Positions 45,415 through 55,297 are shown, counted from the first letter of the stretch. The stretch: DNA of 64,000 nt from Alistipes sp. dk3624 (GCF_009557455.1 NZ_CP045651.1:1426001-1490000), one strand, 5' to 3'. A program made the numbers and translations. Notes: a model not told the origin generated them from the letters alone.

Positions 45415-46785
45415 ATGAATATTTTGCAAAAAACGGGGGTCGTCCTGTCGCTGCTGCTGGCCGCAGCCTGCTCGAAAGACGATTCGGAAGGATTTATCCC
45501 GCCCCCCACTCCGCCCGACATGGACGAAACGCTGCTGAACGATCTCCAGCGCACGCATTTCAACTTCTTCTGGAAACTGACCAACACGGCGAACGGACTG
45601 GTTCCCGACCGGGCCAGCGCGACGAACAACGAAGCGATGAGCAGCATCGCCGCCACCGGATTCGGCCTGACGGCCTACATCGTCGGCGTCGAACGCGGCT
45701 TCGTCACGCGCGACGAAGCGGCCCAACGGACGGTCGTCACGCTACGGACGTTCAACGATGCGCCGAAAGGCACCGACCCGGTATTTTCGGCCGGATACAA
45801 GGGATTCTTCTATCATTTTCTGAACCGGAACACCAGTCTCCGGGAAGGACAGAACGAACTCTCGACGATCGACACCGGACTGCTGATGGCCGGTATCCTG
45901 TCCGCCCAGACCTATTACGACCGGGACAATGCCGTAGAAAACGAAATCCGGCGGTTGGCCGACGAACTGTACCGCGCAGTGGACTGGAAATGGGCGATGA
46001 ACGAGGGCGAACTGATGAGTCTCGGCTGGACTCCCGAATCCGGCTTCCAACCGTACACCTGGCAGGGTTACAATGAAGCCATGATCCTCTACATCCTCGC
46101 AATCGGCTCGCCCGAGACCGACAAAAAACTCGACGGCAGCGTATGGAACCGCTGGACGGCTACCTACAATTACAGCAGTTTCCAGAACTACGAGATGGTG
46201 AACTTCTCGCCGCTGTTCGGGCACCAGTATTCGCACATGTGGATCGATTTCGCAGGGATCAAGGACGCCTTCATGCGCTCCAAACCGGGTCTCGATTATT
46301 TCGAAAATTCCCGGCGGGCCACGCTGGCCAACCGTAGCTACTGCATCGAAAATCCGAGTAAATACGTCGGATACGGCGCCGATATCTGGGGACTCACCGC
46401 CTGCGACGGGCCGGGAGCCGGCACCTACGGCAAATGGGCGTACCACGCCCGCGGAGCTTCGGCCGCCGGCATCGCCGACGACGGCACGATCGCCCCGACG
46501 GCAGCCGGCGGATCGTTCCCGTTTACTCCGACGGAATCCTACGCCGCGCTGAAAGCGATGAAAAGCTACAAAAACGGGGCGCTCTACACCGACTACGGCT
46601 TTCTCGACTCGTTCAATCCGAGTGAAGATTGGATCGACGGATGGTGGCTCGGCATCGATCAGGGCCCGATCCTGGTCATGCTCGAAAACTACCGCACGCA
46701 ACTGATCTGGAAACTGATGAAAAAGAACGCCTACATCGTAAACGGATTGAAAGGAGCCGGATTCACCGGCGGATGGTTGAACTGA
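45415..46785 (+). CDS. GH144-type glycoside hydrolase, surface lipoprotein
   Basis: The 456-residue protein has lipobox AAAC (Cys19) followed by SKDDSE, an acidic/Lys pattern like the Bacteroidota surface-export signal. It is the second PF10091/GH144-type protein of the locus, without the Fn3-like domain. Family motifs include HFNFFWKLTNTANGLVPDR, YNEAMILYILAIGSP, SPLFGHQYSHMWIDFAGIKD, VGYGADIWGLTACD and WWLGIDQGPILVMLENYRT. Its surface location suits the first, polymer-cutting step, while the periplasmic paralogue handles imported chains (inference). Confidence 0.9.
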   Translation: MNILQKTGVVLSLLLAAACSKDDSEGFIPPPTPPDMDETLLNDLQRTHFNFFWKLTNTANGLVPDRASATNNEAMSSIAATGFGLTAYIVGVERGFVTRDEAAQRTVVTLRTFNDAPKGTDPVFSAGYKGFFYHFLNRNTSLREGQNELSTIDTGLLMAGILSAQTYYDRDNAVENEIRRLADELYRAVDWKWAMNEGELMSLGWTPESGFQPYTWQGYNEAMILYILAIGSPETDKKLDGSVWNRWTATYNYSSFQNYEMVNFSPLFGHQYSHMWIDFAGIKDAFMRSKPGLDYFENSRRATLANRSYCIENPSKYVGYGADIWGLTACDGPGAGTYGKWAYHARGASAAGIADDGTIAPTAAGGSFPFTPTESYAALKAMKSYKNGALYTDYGFLDSFNPSEDWIDGWWLGIDQGPILVMLENYRTQLIWKLMKKNAYIVNGLKGAGFTGGWLN

Positions 46786-46828
46786 CGGCACGATCTCCCG
46801 CCGGGAAACGGCGCCCGTTTCCGTTCTC

Positions 46829-46863
46829 AAAAAATATCCGGGCCGATGGGCCCGGATATTTTT
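46829..46863. terminator. Bidirectional terminator between the polysaccharide locus and araC
   Basis: A perfect 15-bp stem (46830-46844 with 46849-46863, GATG loop) is flanked by A and T runs, so it can serve both converging genes. Confidence 0.9.
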
Positions 46864-46876
46864 AACGGCATTCCGC

Positions 46877-47761
46877 CTACATCCGCCGGTACTGGGTCGG
46901 AGAGACTCCGGTATGCTGCTTGAAATATTTGCCGAAAAAAGACTGGTTCGCGAAATTCAGCGCTTCGGACACCTGCAGGATCGTCAAAGTGGTCGATTTC
47001 AGCAAGGCCTTGGCTTCGAGAATCACATAATCGTCGATCCACGCGCCGGCCGATTTTCCGGTAAGTCCCTTAACCACGTTCGACAGATGCTTTGGCGTCA
47101 GACAAAGTTTGTCGGCATAAAAGGTCACACTACGCTGGGCTTTATAATGATCCCGGACCAGATGAATGAACTGTTCGAACACTTCGTCCCGACGCGTTTT
47201 CACCTGCCGTCCGACGGCGGGAGCATGACGGTTCATGATATTGCCCAATTCGTAAAAAAGAGCATGGAACAGGCTCTTGGCGATCTCGCGACGGAAACAG
47301 TTGTCTCGCATGTTGACTCTCTGGCGCAAGAACGAACAGTATTCCAGAACGGAAACCACCTCTTCGGGTTTCAGCGGAATCCGGGGATCTTCTTTGATCC
47401 GCAACAGGGTCGGCAGGAACTGCCGGTAAGACAGGATCGCTTCCTGGGCGAACTTGATCGAAACGGCGAACACGCAACACAAAAAATCGTCGCTCCGCTG
47501 GTGTTGCTGGACGATCTGGTCGGCCAGGACAATCACCATGTCGTTCGCTCCGAACGTATACTCTTTCAGGTCGATGCTCATCCGCGTAGTTCCCCGGAGG
47601 CAAATCGCCATCATTCCCATTTCGAGCCGGCTCGGATAATCGAGCACCGGCAGGTCGCTGGAATTTTCAAAAATGGCGAAATCGTTCTTGATCGATGTGA
47701 TAAGATCGATTTCGGTCTCCAGTATCGACATATTGACTTTCTTTACACCCTCTTCTTTCAT
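46877..47761 (-). CDS. AraC-family transcriptional regulator
   Basis: The 294-residue protein has an N-terminal cupin-like sensing region (residues 20-150) and a C-terminal AraC domain with two helix-turn-helix units (SVTFYADKLCLTPKHLSNVVKGLTG and ILQVSEALNFANQSFFGKYFKQHTGVSPTQYRR). It converges on the polysaccharide locus and is the only regulator nearby, so it is a candidate controller of that locus, though it may control other genes. A TAATTTTG box lies upstream at 47785-47792. Confidence 0.9.
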   Translation of the reverse strand: MKEEGVKKVNMSILETEIDLITSIKNDFAIFENSSDLPVLDYPSRLEMGMMAICLRGTTRMSIDLKEYTFGANDMVIVLADQIVQQHQRSDDFLCCVFAVSIKFAQEAILSYRQFLPTLLRIKEDPRIPLKPEEVVSVLEYCSFLRQRVNMRDNCFRREIAKSLFHALFYELGNIMNRHAPAVGRQVKTRRDEVFEQFIHLVRDHYKAQRSVTFYADKLCLTPKHLSNVVKGLTGKSAGAWIDDYVILEAKALLKSTTLTILQVSEALNFANQSFFGKYFKQHTGVSPTQYRRM

Positions 47762-47784
47762 ACCGCGCCTTCATTTATATTTTG

Positions 47785-47792
47785 CAAAATTA
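47785..47792 (-). promoter_or_regulatory. Putative -7 element for araC
   Basis: On the minus strand TAATTTTG matches TAnnTTTG, 24 nt upstream of the araC ATG. The -33 box is unclear. Confidence 0.45.
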
Positions 47793-48139
47793 TAATTATA
47801 TTCCGTACGCCTGTTCGAAAACGACTTTCAGAACAATTATTCGGCGAAAACGAACTTTTCAAACCGGGCCGTTTATCCACATTTGCAAAATGTTTTATAC
47901 GCATTTTTTTTACTGACAGGCATATAATGCAGCCGACACGATTACAAACGCCGTATTACCGCATCCGAAGCGGTGTAAAAAAAGGATAATTTCATGCAGG
48001 AAAAGACTCCAGACAAACCTATTTCACGGTACCGGCAATTCTCACAATACGGCACCGCCTTTGCCCATATCAGGCGCAACGATCCCGAGAACGCTTCCGG
48101 ACAGGAATATATCGCCGGCAAATCCGCAACCGAAACGAC
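47793..48139. other. Gene-free AT-rich stretch between araC and the OMPLA gene
   Basis: No gene is supported. TTTG at 47882-47885 could be a -33 box for the OMPLA gene, but no TAnnTTTG lies at the right distance. Confidence 0.3.
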
Positions 48140-48985
48140 ATGACCAATAAACTCCTGGCGCTGCTGCTGCCCGCCGCGCTGACGATCGCGCAGATCGCCG
48201 AAGCCAAAAAACCGCGGCAAATACCCGATTGGTACCCCGACAAAGACAGCCTTTACCGGGCTGTGGAATCGATCCCGCCGTTCGGCATCTACAAAGACAA
48301 CTACATCGTCACCGGAACCAGCTTTTCGGGAGGCCGCGTCACGAAAGACAATTCGGACGCCAAATTCCAGATCAGCCTGCGGCACCGGCTGATCAAAAGC
48401 ATCCTCCCGCTGCACACCTACCTGTTTCTGACCTATACGCAAAAATCGTTCTGGGAGATCTACAAGGATTCGAAACCGTTTTACGAAAACAATTATAACC
48501 CGACGCTCGGTTTCGGGATGCCGATCACCCGGGGCGACAAAGTGGTCGGAGTAGGTTTCCTACAGTTCGAACACGAATCGAACGGGCGCGACAGCATTTG
48601 GTCGCGCAGCTGGAACCGAATCACCCTTCAGGCGATTTACGAGATCGATCCGCATTTCACGGTACAGGCCAAATTCTGGATCCCGTTCGCGCTGTCGGAC
48701 AATCCGCACATCGTCCGCTACGCCGGCTACGGACAGGTCGCCGGAACCTACAAGACCCGTAACGAGCGGTTCCGCTTTTCGATGCTCGTCGTTAAACGGG
48801 GCGGCTGGAATCTGAATGCGAATTTCCAGATGGACGCCGCTTTCCGGCTGTCGAAAATCAGCAACCAGTATATCTACCTGCAATACTACAACGGCTACGC
48901 CGAGAGCATGATCGATTACGACCGGTTTCACAGCTACCTGCGCATCGGGTTCGCCATCAAACCGAAACATTTTTCGATCTTCTGA
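48140..48985 (+). CDS. pldA: Outer membrane phospholipase A
   Basis: OMPLA is a 12-stranded barrel that hydrolyses misplaced phospholipids in the outer leaflet as a Ca2+-dependent dimer. The 281 residues start with a signal peptide (cleavage near AEA, residue 22). The active-site signature is seen as FEHESNGRDS (His145 and Ser147) followed by SRSWNR, whose Asn completes the triad. Final residues HFSIF give the aromatic C-terminus expected for outer-membrane barrels. It is divergent from araC and converges with the NlpE-like gene. Confidence 0.93.
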   Translation: MTNKLLALLLPAALTIAQIAEAKKPRQIPDWYPDKDSLYRAVESIPPFGIYKDNYIVTGTSFSGGRVTKDNSDAKFQISLRHRLIKSILPLHTYLFLTYTQKSFWEIYKDSKPFYENNYNPTLGFGMPITRGDKVVGVGFLQFEHESNGRDSIWSRSWNRITLQAIYEIDPHFTVQAKFWIPFALSDNPHIVRYAGYGQVAGTYKTRNERFRFSMLVVKRGGWNLNANFQMDAAFRLSKISNQYIYLQYYNGYAESMIDYDRFHSYLRIGFAIKPKHFSIF

Positions 48986-49033
48986 CCTTTCGATCCCGCG
49001 GCGGGGCGGACGCAACGAATCGTCCCGCGAAAA

Positions 49034-49519
49034 TTACTCCGCGGCGGACGAGAGCGCGTCCACCTGCTTCAGCGCATAATTCGGCCCCGGTTTCAGACGC
49101 GCCTGGTGCCGGTTCAGCAAAACCAGACTGTCAGGGTAATAGAGGAAGTTAATCTGTTCGAGGGTCGTATCCCCGAAATTAAGCTGGTACACGGTCGCAT
49201 CGGGATTTTCGGCCGAACCGCGCAACGTTCCCCACCGTCCTATCATCCGGAACTTCTTATCCTTTCCCTTATCAGCCTTCGGATAAATCATCGTCAGATC
49301 GTACGAACCGTCGCCGCTGAACTCTTCGTTTTTAAGTTCCAGCTCGTAATTGATCGGAGTGCCGTCGGCCGTAGGCAGCGTGCCTTCGTAATAGCGCACC
49401 TGCATTCCCGAATCCGCGGCAATTGTCGCCGTATCCTGCCCGGCGGCGGCCTGCCTACCCGTCTGGCCGCCGCATGCTGCAACCAGTACGGAGATTCCTA
49501 AAATCAATCCTGTTTTCAT
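49034..49519 (-). CDS. NlpE-like lipoprotein without the CxxC motif
   Basis: The 161-residue lipoprotein has lipobox VAACG (Cys16). The mature part (VRYYEGTLPTADGTPINYELELK, then IGRWGTLRGSAENPDATVYQLN) follows the NlpE N-terminal fold, which reports envelope or copper stress in E. coli. The CxxC of NlpE (PCADC) is replaced by PTADG, so redox or metal sensing through those Cys is unlikely. It ends the secDF / cdaA / beta-helix / nlpE-like minus-strand string, 17 bp after the beta-helix gene. Confidence 0.8.
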   Translation of the reverse strand: MKTGLILGISVLVAACGGQTGRQAAAGQDTATIAADSGMQVRYYEGTLPTADGTPINYELELKNEEFSGDGSYDLTMIYPKADKGKDKKFRMIGRWGTLRGSAENPDATVYQLNFGDTTLEQINFLYYPDSLVLLNRHQARLKPGPNYALKQVDALSSAAE

Positions 49520-49536
49520 GCTGTCTCTGTTTTAGT

Positions 49537-51264
49537 TTATTTCTCGAAAGACGGAACGGCCTCGACCGGCGTCTGTCCGTCCAGCACATATTTCCGCGCT
49601 CGAATCAACTCTGGCAGCGCCTGCGGATCGGCGGACAATACCTGGCAGACGTTGTCCATAAAATTGTTCGAACTGCGGATATTCTCGGTAAAATCTCCGA
49701 GACGCAAGTAATTCAACGTACTGTTGTTGACCGATATGCGGCGACACTTCCGATTGGCGTCGGCTCCCTGCAAACGGATGTTGCAAACGCCCGAAGTCAG
49801 CCCCGTAATGTTGACCAGGTCGACGTCCCCGTCGAAGATAAAATCCCCGTTGATCACGAACATGCCGGAAAACAGGAAATTATACCCCACTCCGAACCGG
49901 AAGTCGGGATTCAGGTGTCCGACCCCCTGGTCGGAAAACTTGACTGCGAAACCGTCGCTCTGGTTGGCTTCCTGCATCGACACGTTGATCGCATTGCCCC
50001 ACTCCAGATCATGCACCCGGTATTCGGCCGGCTGGCGGAATGTCACGTAGTAAACGCTGCCGGCAGCCGGTCGGTCGCCGCTTTTCCAGACGATCCGCGA
50101 GGCCGCGTCGCAGTCGCCGCCCTCGACCCGTACCACGTCGAAATCTTTGCCCGCAACCCACTCCCGGCCGCCGACGGCCGGTTCGCTGCCGATCCGCACC
50201 ACTTCGGCATAACGCGGCAGTCCGTACCACTCGGTACGCTGCGCCGGATTCGGATCGTCGACGACCGAGTGGCCGTGCAGCGTCAGCCAGTCCCAATCGC
50301 GCCCCGACCGCCTGACCACTTCGGCTTCCGGATACGGATTCAGCCGGTCGCCGAACTTGCCGCGCGGACCGGCGAAGATTCCGCTGGTAAACGAACAGGA
50401 ACTGTTGTGGATCGACGGAGCCTGCCCGCCTACCCAATCGAAGAACACCCCGTCGCGGAACACGGCCGGATTACCCATACAATAGATCGACTCGAACTGG
50501 TACTCGCCTTGTCCGCAATGGTTGCCGTTATCGAGCCGGATCCCGGTGCGGGCGTCCAGTCGATTAACGTCCGATACCCGCACATGACCGCCGGAACCGA
50601 TGATATCGATCCCTACCTCAAAAAACTTATCGGAAAGGATACCCGAGCCGAGCTGCTCCCCGACGTTAACCCGCGAAACGATCACGTGGTCCAGCAAAAA
50701 GTCTGCGCCGCGGCCGGTCGTTTCGATGATTCCGACATTGTTATCGGGATGATAAGCAATGTGGGCGATCTGGATCGCGGCGGTTCCGGCGATCGTCTTC
50801 GACGGCGTCTGCCGGTCGAGCGCTACGGTCATCCCGTCGATCACGCACCCTTTATGCCGGATGCGGATCGTCGCGGCGGGAACCCGCTTCAGATCCTCGC
50901 GGCAGACAAAGCCGAAATCCCGGCGCGCATCGGTCTGGAAAATACGGGTCGTCCCCGCGCCCTCTCCGCGAAATACCTGTCCGGTCGCCGTAGACTCGAT
51001 CGTTCCGCGATTCGGCGCCGCCGAACCGGCGAAATAGTAATCTCCGCCCGGAAAAAACAGCGTCGCCCCCTGCGGGGCCCGCTGCATAATGGCTGCAATG
51101 CGTTTGGTATTGGACTGCGCCGCGCCGCGGTCGTTTTTGACCAGCGGTTCGACAACATACTGCGGATCGACGCGATCCACATAAATCATCTGTCCCGCAG
51201 CGAAACACGGGAAACAAAACGACAAGAGAACACCGGTTCGGAGCGCTCTGAATAAATTGGTCAT
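49537..51264 (-). CDS. Secreted right-handed beta-helix protein (pectate lyase superfamily-like)
   Basis: The 575-residue protein has a signal peptide (cleavage near AAG, residue 24). The N-terminal part resembles Pectate_lyase_3 proteins: QSNTKRIAAIMQRAPQGATLFFPGGDYYF, then GEGAGTTRIFQT. Repeating turns such as HKGCVIDGMTV, DNNVGIIETTG and SGGHVRVSDVN suggest parallel beta-helix coils. No clear catalytic motif is visible, so it may cleave or bind uronate-rich or other glycans. It starts 28 bp after cdaA. Confidence 0.78.
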   Translation of the reverse strand: MTNLFRALRTGVLLSFCFPCFAAGQMIYVDRVDPQYVVEPLVKNDRGAAQSNTKRIAAIMQRAPQGATLFFPGGDYYFAGSAAPNRGTIESTATGQVFRGEGAGTTRIFQTDARRDFGFVCREDLKRVPAATIRIRHKGCVIDGMTVALDRQTPSKTIAGTAAIQIAHIAYHPDNNVGIIETTGRGADFLLDHVIVSRVNVGEQLGSGILSDKFFEVGIDIIGSGGHVRVSDVNRLDARTGIRLDNGNHCGQGEYQFESIYCMGNPAVFRDGVFFDWVGGQAPSIHNSSCSFTSGIFAGPRGKFGDRLNPYPEAEVVRRSGRDWDWLTLHGHSVVDDPNPAQRTEWYGLPRYAEVVRIGSEPAVGGREWVAGKDFDVVRVEGGDCDAASRIVWKSGDRPAAGSVYYVTFRQPAEYRVHDLEWGNAINVSMQEANQSDGFAVKFSDQGVGHLNPDFRFGVGYNFLFSGMFVINGDFIFDGDVDLVNITGLTSGVCNIRLQGADANRKCRRISVNNSTLNYLRLGDFTENIRSSNNFMDNVCQVLSADPQALPELIRARKYVLDGQTPVEAVPSFEK

Positions 51265-51292
51265 AGCTATATCGGGTTTTAGTCGGTATGCA

Positions 51293-52081
51293 TTAAACGG
51301 AAAGCCCCTTGCGCAACAGCACTTGCAGGTGGGCCGGGGAGATATCTCGGCTGATGTGTCCTTTGCGGGCGATGGAGATCGTTCCGCGCTCTTCGGATAC
51401 GACGATCACCAGCGCATCGGTTATCTCGGAAGCGCCGAGCGCCGCGCGGTGACGCATCCCGAACTCCATGGGAACCTCGCGCTCGGTGGACGGCAATACG
51501 CACCGCGCCGCCGCGATCCGATCGTCGGCGATCACCATCGCCCCGTCGTGCAACGGCGAATTCTTGAAAAAGATATTTTTGATCAGCGAGGCGGAAATCA
51601 GCGCATCGATACGCTCTCCCTGCTCGATAAAAGGCAACAGGTTCACTTTACGGGCAATCACGATCAACGCGCCGGTCTTGGTCTTCGCCATATCGGCGCA
51701 AGCTCCGACCACCGTATCGATCCATTCCTGCCCGACGACCTTCACTTTCCGTCCGCGTGGACGGAACAACCGGGCCATAAACGACACCCGCCGATTCGTA
51801 TACTGCGTGCCGAGCAGGATCAAAAAACGCCGGATCTCCTGCTGGAACACGATAATCAGCGCGATTACCCCCACGCCGATGATCTGCCCGAGTATCATAC
51901 TGAGCAGTTCCATATTCAACACGCGGGTCACGATCCACAGCAGGTAGATAATCAGGATGCCGACAACGATGCGCAACGCATTCGTCCCCCGTGTCAGCCG
52001 ATACACCTGAAACATAATCAGCGCCACCACGAAGATATCGATAATATCGACCAGCGTAATATCCAGAAATCCGAAGCCCAT
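51293..52081 (-). CDS. cdaA: Diadenylate cyclase CdaA
   Basis: CdaA makes cyclic di-AMP from two ATP. The start is ATG 52081 (MGFGFLDITLVDIIDI); the longer frame begins at TTG. The 262 residues have three N-terminal membrane helices and a DAC domain (about 105-260) with the catalytic DGA (SPLHDGAMVIADD) and RHR (GMRHRAALGASE) motifs. In Bacteroidota c-di-AMP links to cell-wall and osmotic control. Here secDF lies 88 bp upstream and a beta-helix gene 28 bp downstream. Confidence 0.95.
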   Translation of the reverse strand: MGFGFLDITLVDIIDIFVVALIMFQVYRLTRGTNALRIVVGILIIYLLWIVTRVLNMELLSMILGQIIGVGVIALIIVFQQEIRRFLILLGTQYTNRRVSFMARLFRPRGRKVKVVGQEWIDTVVGACADMAKTKTGALIVIARKVNLLPFIEQGERIDALISASLIKNIFFKNSPLHDGAMVIADDRIAAARCVLPSTEREVPMEFGMRHRAALGASEITDALVIVVSEERGTISIARKGHISRDISPAHLQVLLRKGLSV

Positions 52082-52169
52082 AGCAGAAACAAAGGTAATA
52101 AAAGAATGACAAAACGGCAACTGTTTTCACAGCCGCCGTTTTATCATGCTCCAAAGGATCTCCGCACGC

Positions 52170-55100
52170 TTACTTTGCAGCAGGCTCTTTGCGGCGAATC
52201 AGGTCGTATGCGATCGGGGTCGCGGTGAATACCGTCGAGTAAGTACTGATCAGCACGCCGAACAGCAACGCGAAGACGAACCCGCGGATCACTTCGCCGC
52301 CGAACAGGAAGATGGCCAGCAACACGACCAGCGTCGTACCGGAAGTATTGATCGTGCGGGTCAGCGTCGAGTTGATCGCATTATTGATGTTGTCCTTGAT
52401 GTTGCGTTTCGGATAGAGCGTCTGGTACTCGCGGATACGGTCGAAAATCACCACCTTGTCGTTGATCGAGTAACCGATGATCGTCAGGATCGCGGCGATG
52501 AACGACTGGTCGACTTCGAGGTTGAACGGCAGCAGGCCGTGCAGCAACGAGAACAGACCGATCGTGAACAGGGCGTCCAGGGTCAGCGAAATCACGCTGC
52601 CGACACCCCACTGCCAGCGTTTGAACCGGATAATAATATAAAGCGCGATAGCGACCAGACTGAACAGCACGGCGATAACCGAATCGACCTTGATGTCGTG
52701 CGCCACGCTCGGCCCCACTTTGTCGGAACTGATGATCCCGTACGGATTCTGCGCCGTCGTCAGGAATTCGGCTTCGGTAAGCTGCGCGGTCATCAGCGGC
52801 GAGAGCGCCTTGTACAACATGTCTTCGATTTCGGCGGTCACGTTGTCCCCCTCGTCGTCGTATTTATACTGCGTAACGATACGCATCTGGTTGTCCTGAC
52901 CGAACTGTTTCACTTCGTAACCGGTGCCCGTGAAGACATCGCCCAGCGCTTCACGCACTTCGTTCGCGGTGACCGGCTGGTCGAAACGCACCACGAAAGC
53001 GCGGCCGCCGGAGAAATCCACGCCGTAACTCATCCCGCGCACGCCCAGCGAAACGAGCGTTATCAACAGCATGATACCCGAAATGACATAAGTGATCTTG
53101 CGCTTGTCGATAAAGTTGAACTTGGTGTTGGCCAGGAAATTTTCGGTGAATTTGTTCGAGAAGGTAATCTTGCGTTCGCGGTTCAGCATACCCACGAAAA
53201 TCAACCGGGTGATCAGAATCGCGGTGAACAGCGAAGTGATGATACCGATGATCAGCGTCGTGGCGAATCCCTGCACCGGGCCGGTGCCGAAGATGAACAG
53301 CACGATACCGGTAATCAGCGTAGTAACGTTACCGTCGATAATGGCGGACATGGCATTCTTGTACCCCTCGGCCACGGACATGGCGAGCGTCTTGCCCATG
53401 CGGAGTTCCTCCTTGATACGCTCGTAAATAATCACGTTGGCGTCCACCGCCATACCCATCGTCAGCACGATACCGGCGATACCGGGCAGCGTCAGCACGG
53501 CTCCGAACGAAACCAGCACGCCGAACAGGAAGAACAAATTGCATATCAGCGCGACGCTTGCCACCCAACCGGCTTTGTTATAGTAGAAGATCATATAGAT
53601 CAGCACGAGCACGAATGCCAGGATAAACGACATCATACCGGCGTTGATCGACTCCTGACCGAGCGACGGGCCGACGACGGTATCCTGCGTAATCCGCGCC
53701 GGAGCGGGCAGCTTACCCGACTTCAACACATTGGCCAGGTCGCGCGCTTCGTTGATCGTAAATTGTCCGGAAATCGACGATTGTCCGCCGGAAATCTCCC
53801 CGTGAACCACGGGAGCCGAATAAACGTAACCGTCGAGCACGATCGCAATGCACCGATCGACGTTGTCGGCCGTCAGACGGGCCCATGTCCGCGCTCCGGA
53901 AGCGTTCATCGTCATCGACACTTCGGCGCTCGATCCGTGCTGCGCATATCCTTCGCGCGCCTCGACGACCGATCCGCCGTCCAACGGGGCTTTGCCGTCG
54001 CGCGTATTAGCCTTGATAGCATAGAGCGCGAACGTCGTCTCCTGCGGATCGATGGCTTTGACGCCCCACATCAGCTTGATATCGCGGGGCAGCAGCGCTT
54101 TCACCTGCGGAAGACTCATATAACGGTTCACGGCGGCCGTATCGAACGACTTGGCCCATCCGATCACCGGCCCCCTGCCGACCTGTCCCTGCTCGTCGGC
54201 CACCGGACGCAGCTTCGCGAACAGCGGGAATTTGGAAATCATCGCCTGTTCGTCGGTTTCCACATGAGAAGCATCGGTGCTATCGAGCTGCGAAATCAGC
54301 GTCGAATTGCCCGCTGCGGCGGCGCTGTCGGCATTCGCCAGCATCGTGCTGTCCGCAGCGACGGTAGCGGCGACCAGGCTGTCCGCAGCGGCGGCAACAG
54401 TCGACGCGCCGCCGGTTTCCGCAACGATTTCGCCCGCATCCTGCAGTTCTTTGATCACGTCATTGGCCTGCACCAGCGCCGGATAGATCTCCTGGTTTTC
54501 GTAAGTGGCCCAGAATTCGAGGCTGGCCGTCCCCTGCAACAGTTTGCGGACGCGTTCCGGCTCCTTGACGCCCGGCAGTTCCACCAGTATCCGTCCCGAA
54601 TTTTCAAGACGCTGGATATTGGGCTGCGTCACGCCGAACTTGTCGATACGGTTGCGAAGCACGTTGAACGAGTTTTCGATCGCGCCTTCGGCCGACGACC
54701 GGAGCACTTTGATCACTTCGGCGTTCGTACTGTTCGGGGTGATCTGTTCGCGCAGTTCCGGCGTATTGAAAATATAGCTCAGCCGACCGCCGTTCGAAAT
54801 CTTTTCGTAGGCTTCGGCAAAAAGCGTGATATAATCCTTCGTACTGTTTTTCTGCTCTTCGCGGGCCTGCACCAGCGCCTGGTTGAAACCGGGATCCTTG
54901 CTGTCGTTCGAAAGCGCCCGGATCACATCCTCGATCGAGATCTCCAGCATGACGTTCATACCGCCGCGCAGGTCGAGACCGAGGTTGATCTCTTTCTCCT
55001 TGCACTGCTTGTAATTGAACTTTATGAACCCGAGGTTGTAGACAGTCTGCGATTTGATCGAATCCAAATAATTTTGCTCCTTGACCGCGTCTCCGGCAGC

Positions 55101-55214
55101 GTACTGGGCCGCCTTGTTCTCCACGTGCCGCGTAACAAAAGTAAATGAGAGTTGATACGCACAGGCGACCGCGAGCGCGATAGCCAAAAATTTCAGTGCA
55201 CCTTTATTCTGCAT
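52170..55214 (-). CDS. secDF: Fused protein translocase subunit SecDF
   Basis: SecD and SecF, encoded separately in many bacteria, are one 1014-residue chain here, as is usual in Bacteroidota. They use the proton gradient to pull proteins out of SecYEG. The SecD part has NLGLDLRGGMNVMLEI, a long periplasmic P1 domain with an Ala-rich insert near residues 270-310, GKLPAPARI and FLILAFVLVLIYMIFYY-like helices. The SecF part begins near residue 660 with YGVDFSGGRAFVVRF. Twelve membrane helices are expected. A -33/-7 promoter lies about 80 nt upstream. Confidence 0.96.
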   Translation of the reverse strand: MQNKGALKFLAIALAVACAYQLSFTFVTRHVENKAAQYAAGDAVKEQNYLDSIKSQTVYNLGFIKFNYKQCKEKEINLGLDLRGGMNVMLEISIEDVIRALSNDSKDPGFNQALVQAREEQKNSTKDYITLFAEAYEKISNGGRLSYIFNTPELREQITPNSTNAEVIKVLRSSAEGAIENSFNVLRNRIDKFGVTQPNIQRLENSGRILVELPGVKEPERVRKLLQGTASLEFWATYENQEIYPALVQANDVIKELQDAGEIVAETGGASTVAAAADSLVAATVAADSTMLANADSAAAAGNSTLISQLDSTDASHVETDEQAMISKFPLFAKLRPVADEQGQVGRGPVIGWAKSFDTAAVNRYMSLPQVKALLPRDIKLMWGVKAIDPQETTFALYAIKANTRDGKAPLDGGSVVEAREGYAQHGSSAEVSMTMNASGARTWARLTADNVDRCIAIVLDGYVYSAPVVHGEISGGQSSISGQFTINEARDLANVLKSGKLPAPARITQDTVVGPSLGQESINAGMMSFILAFVLVLIYMIFYYNKAGWVASVALICNLFFLFGVLVSFGAVLTLPGIAGIVLTMGMAVDANVIIYERIKEELRMGKTLAMSVAEGYKNAMSAIIDGNVTTLITGIVLFIFGTGPVQGFATTLIIGIITSLFTAILITRLIFVGMLNRERKITFSNKFTENFLANTKFNFIDKRKITYVISGIMLLITLVSLGVRGMSYGVDFSGGRAFVVRFDQPVTANEVREALGDVFTGTGYEVKQFGQDNQMRIVTQYKYDDEGDNVTAEIEDMLYKALSPLMTAQLTEAEFLTTAQNPYGIISSDKVGPSVAHDIKVDSVIAVLFSLVAIALYIIIRFKRWQWGVGSVISLTLDALFTIGLFSLLHGLLPFNLEVDQSFIAAILTIIGYSINDKVVIFDRIREYQTLYPKRNIKDNINNAINSTLTRTINTSGTTLVVLLAIFLFGGEVIRGFVFALLFGVLISTYSTVFTATPIAYDLIRRKEPAAK

Positions 55215-55297
55215 TTGTTCAAAAGTTTTATATATTTTCGTTTTTACTGACCCGCTGATATTCCCTGCGTTCGGCTATGATAACCGCATTTGGATTG

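Noticed and set aside
52146-55148. 1000-codon plus-strand open frame
   Set aside because: It is antisense to the well-supported secDF gene. Its protein is Arg/Gln/His-rich with no known family, a typical shadow in GC-rich DNA.
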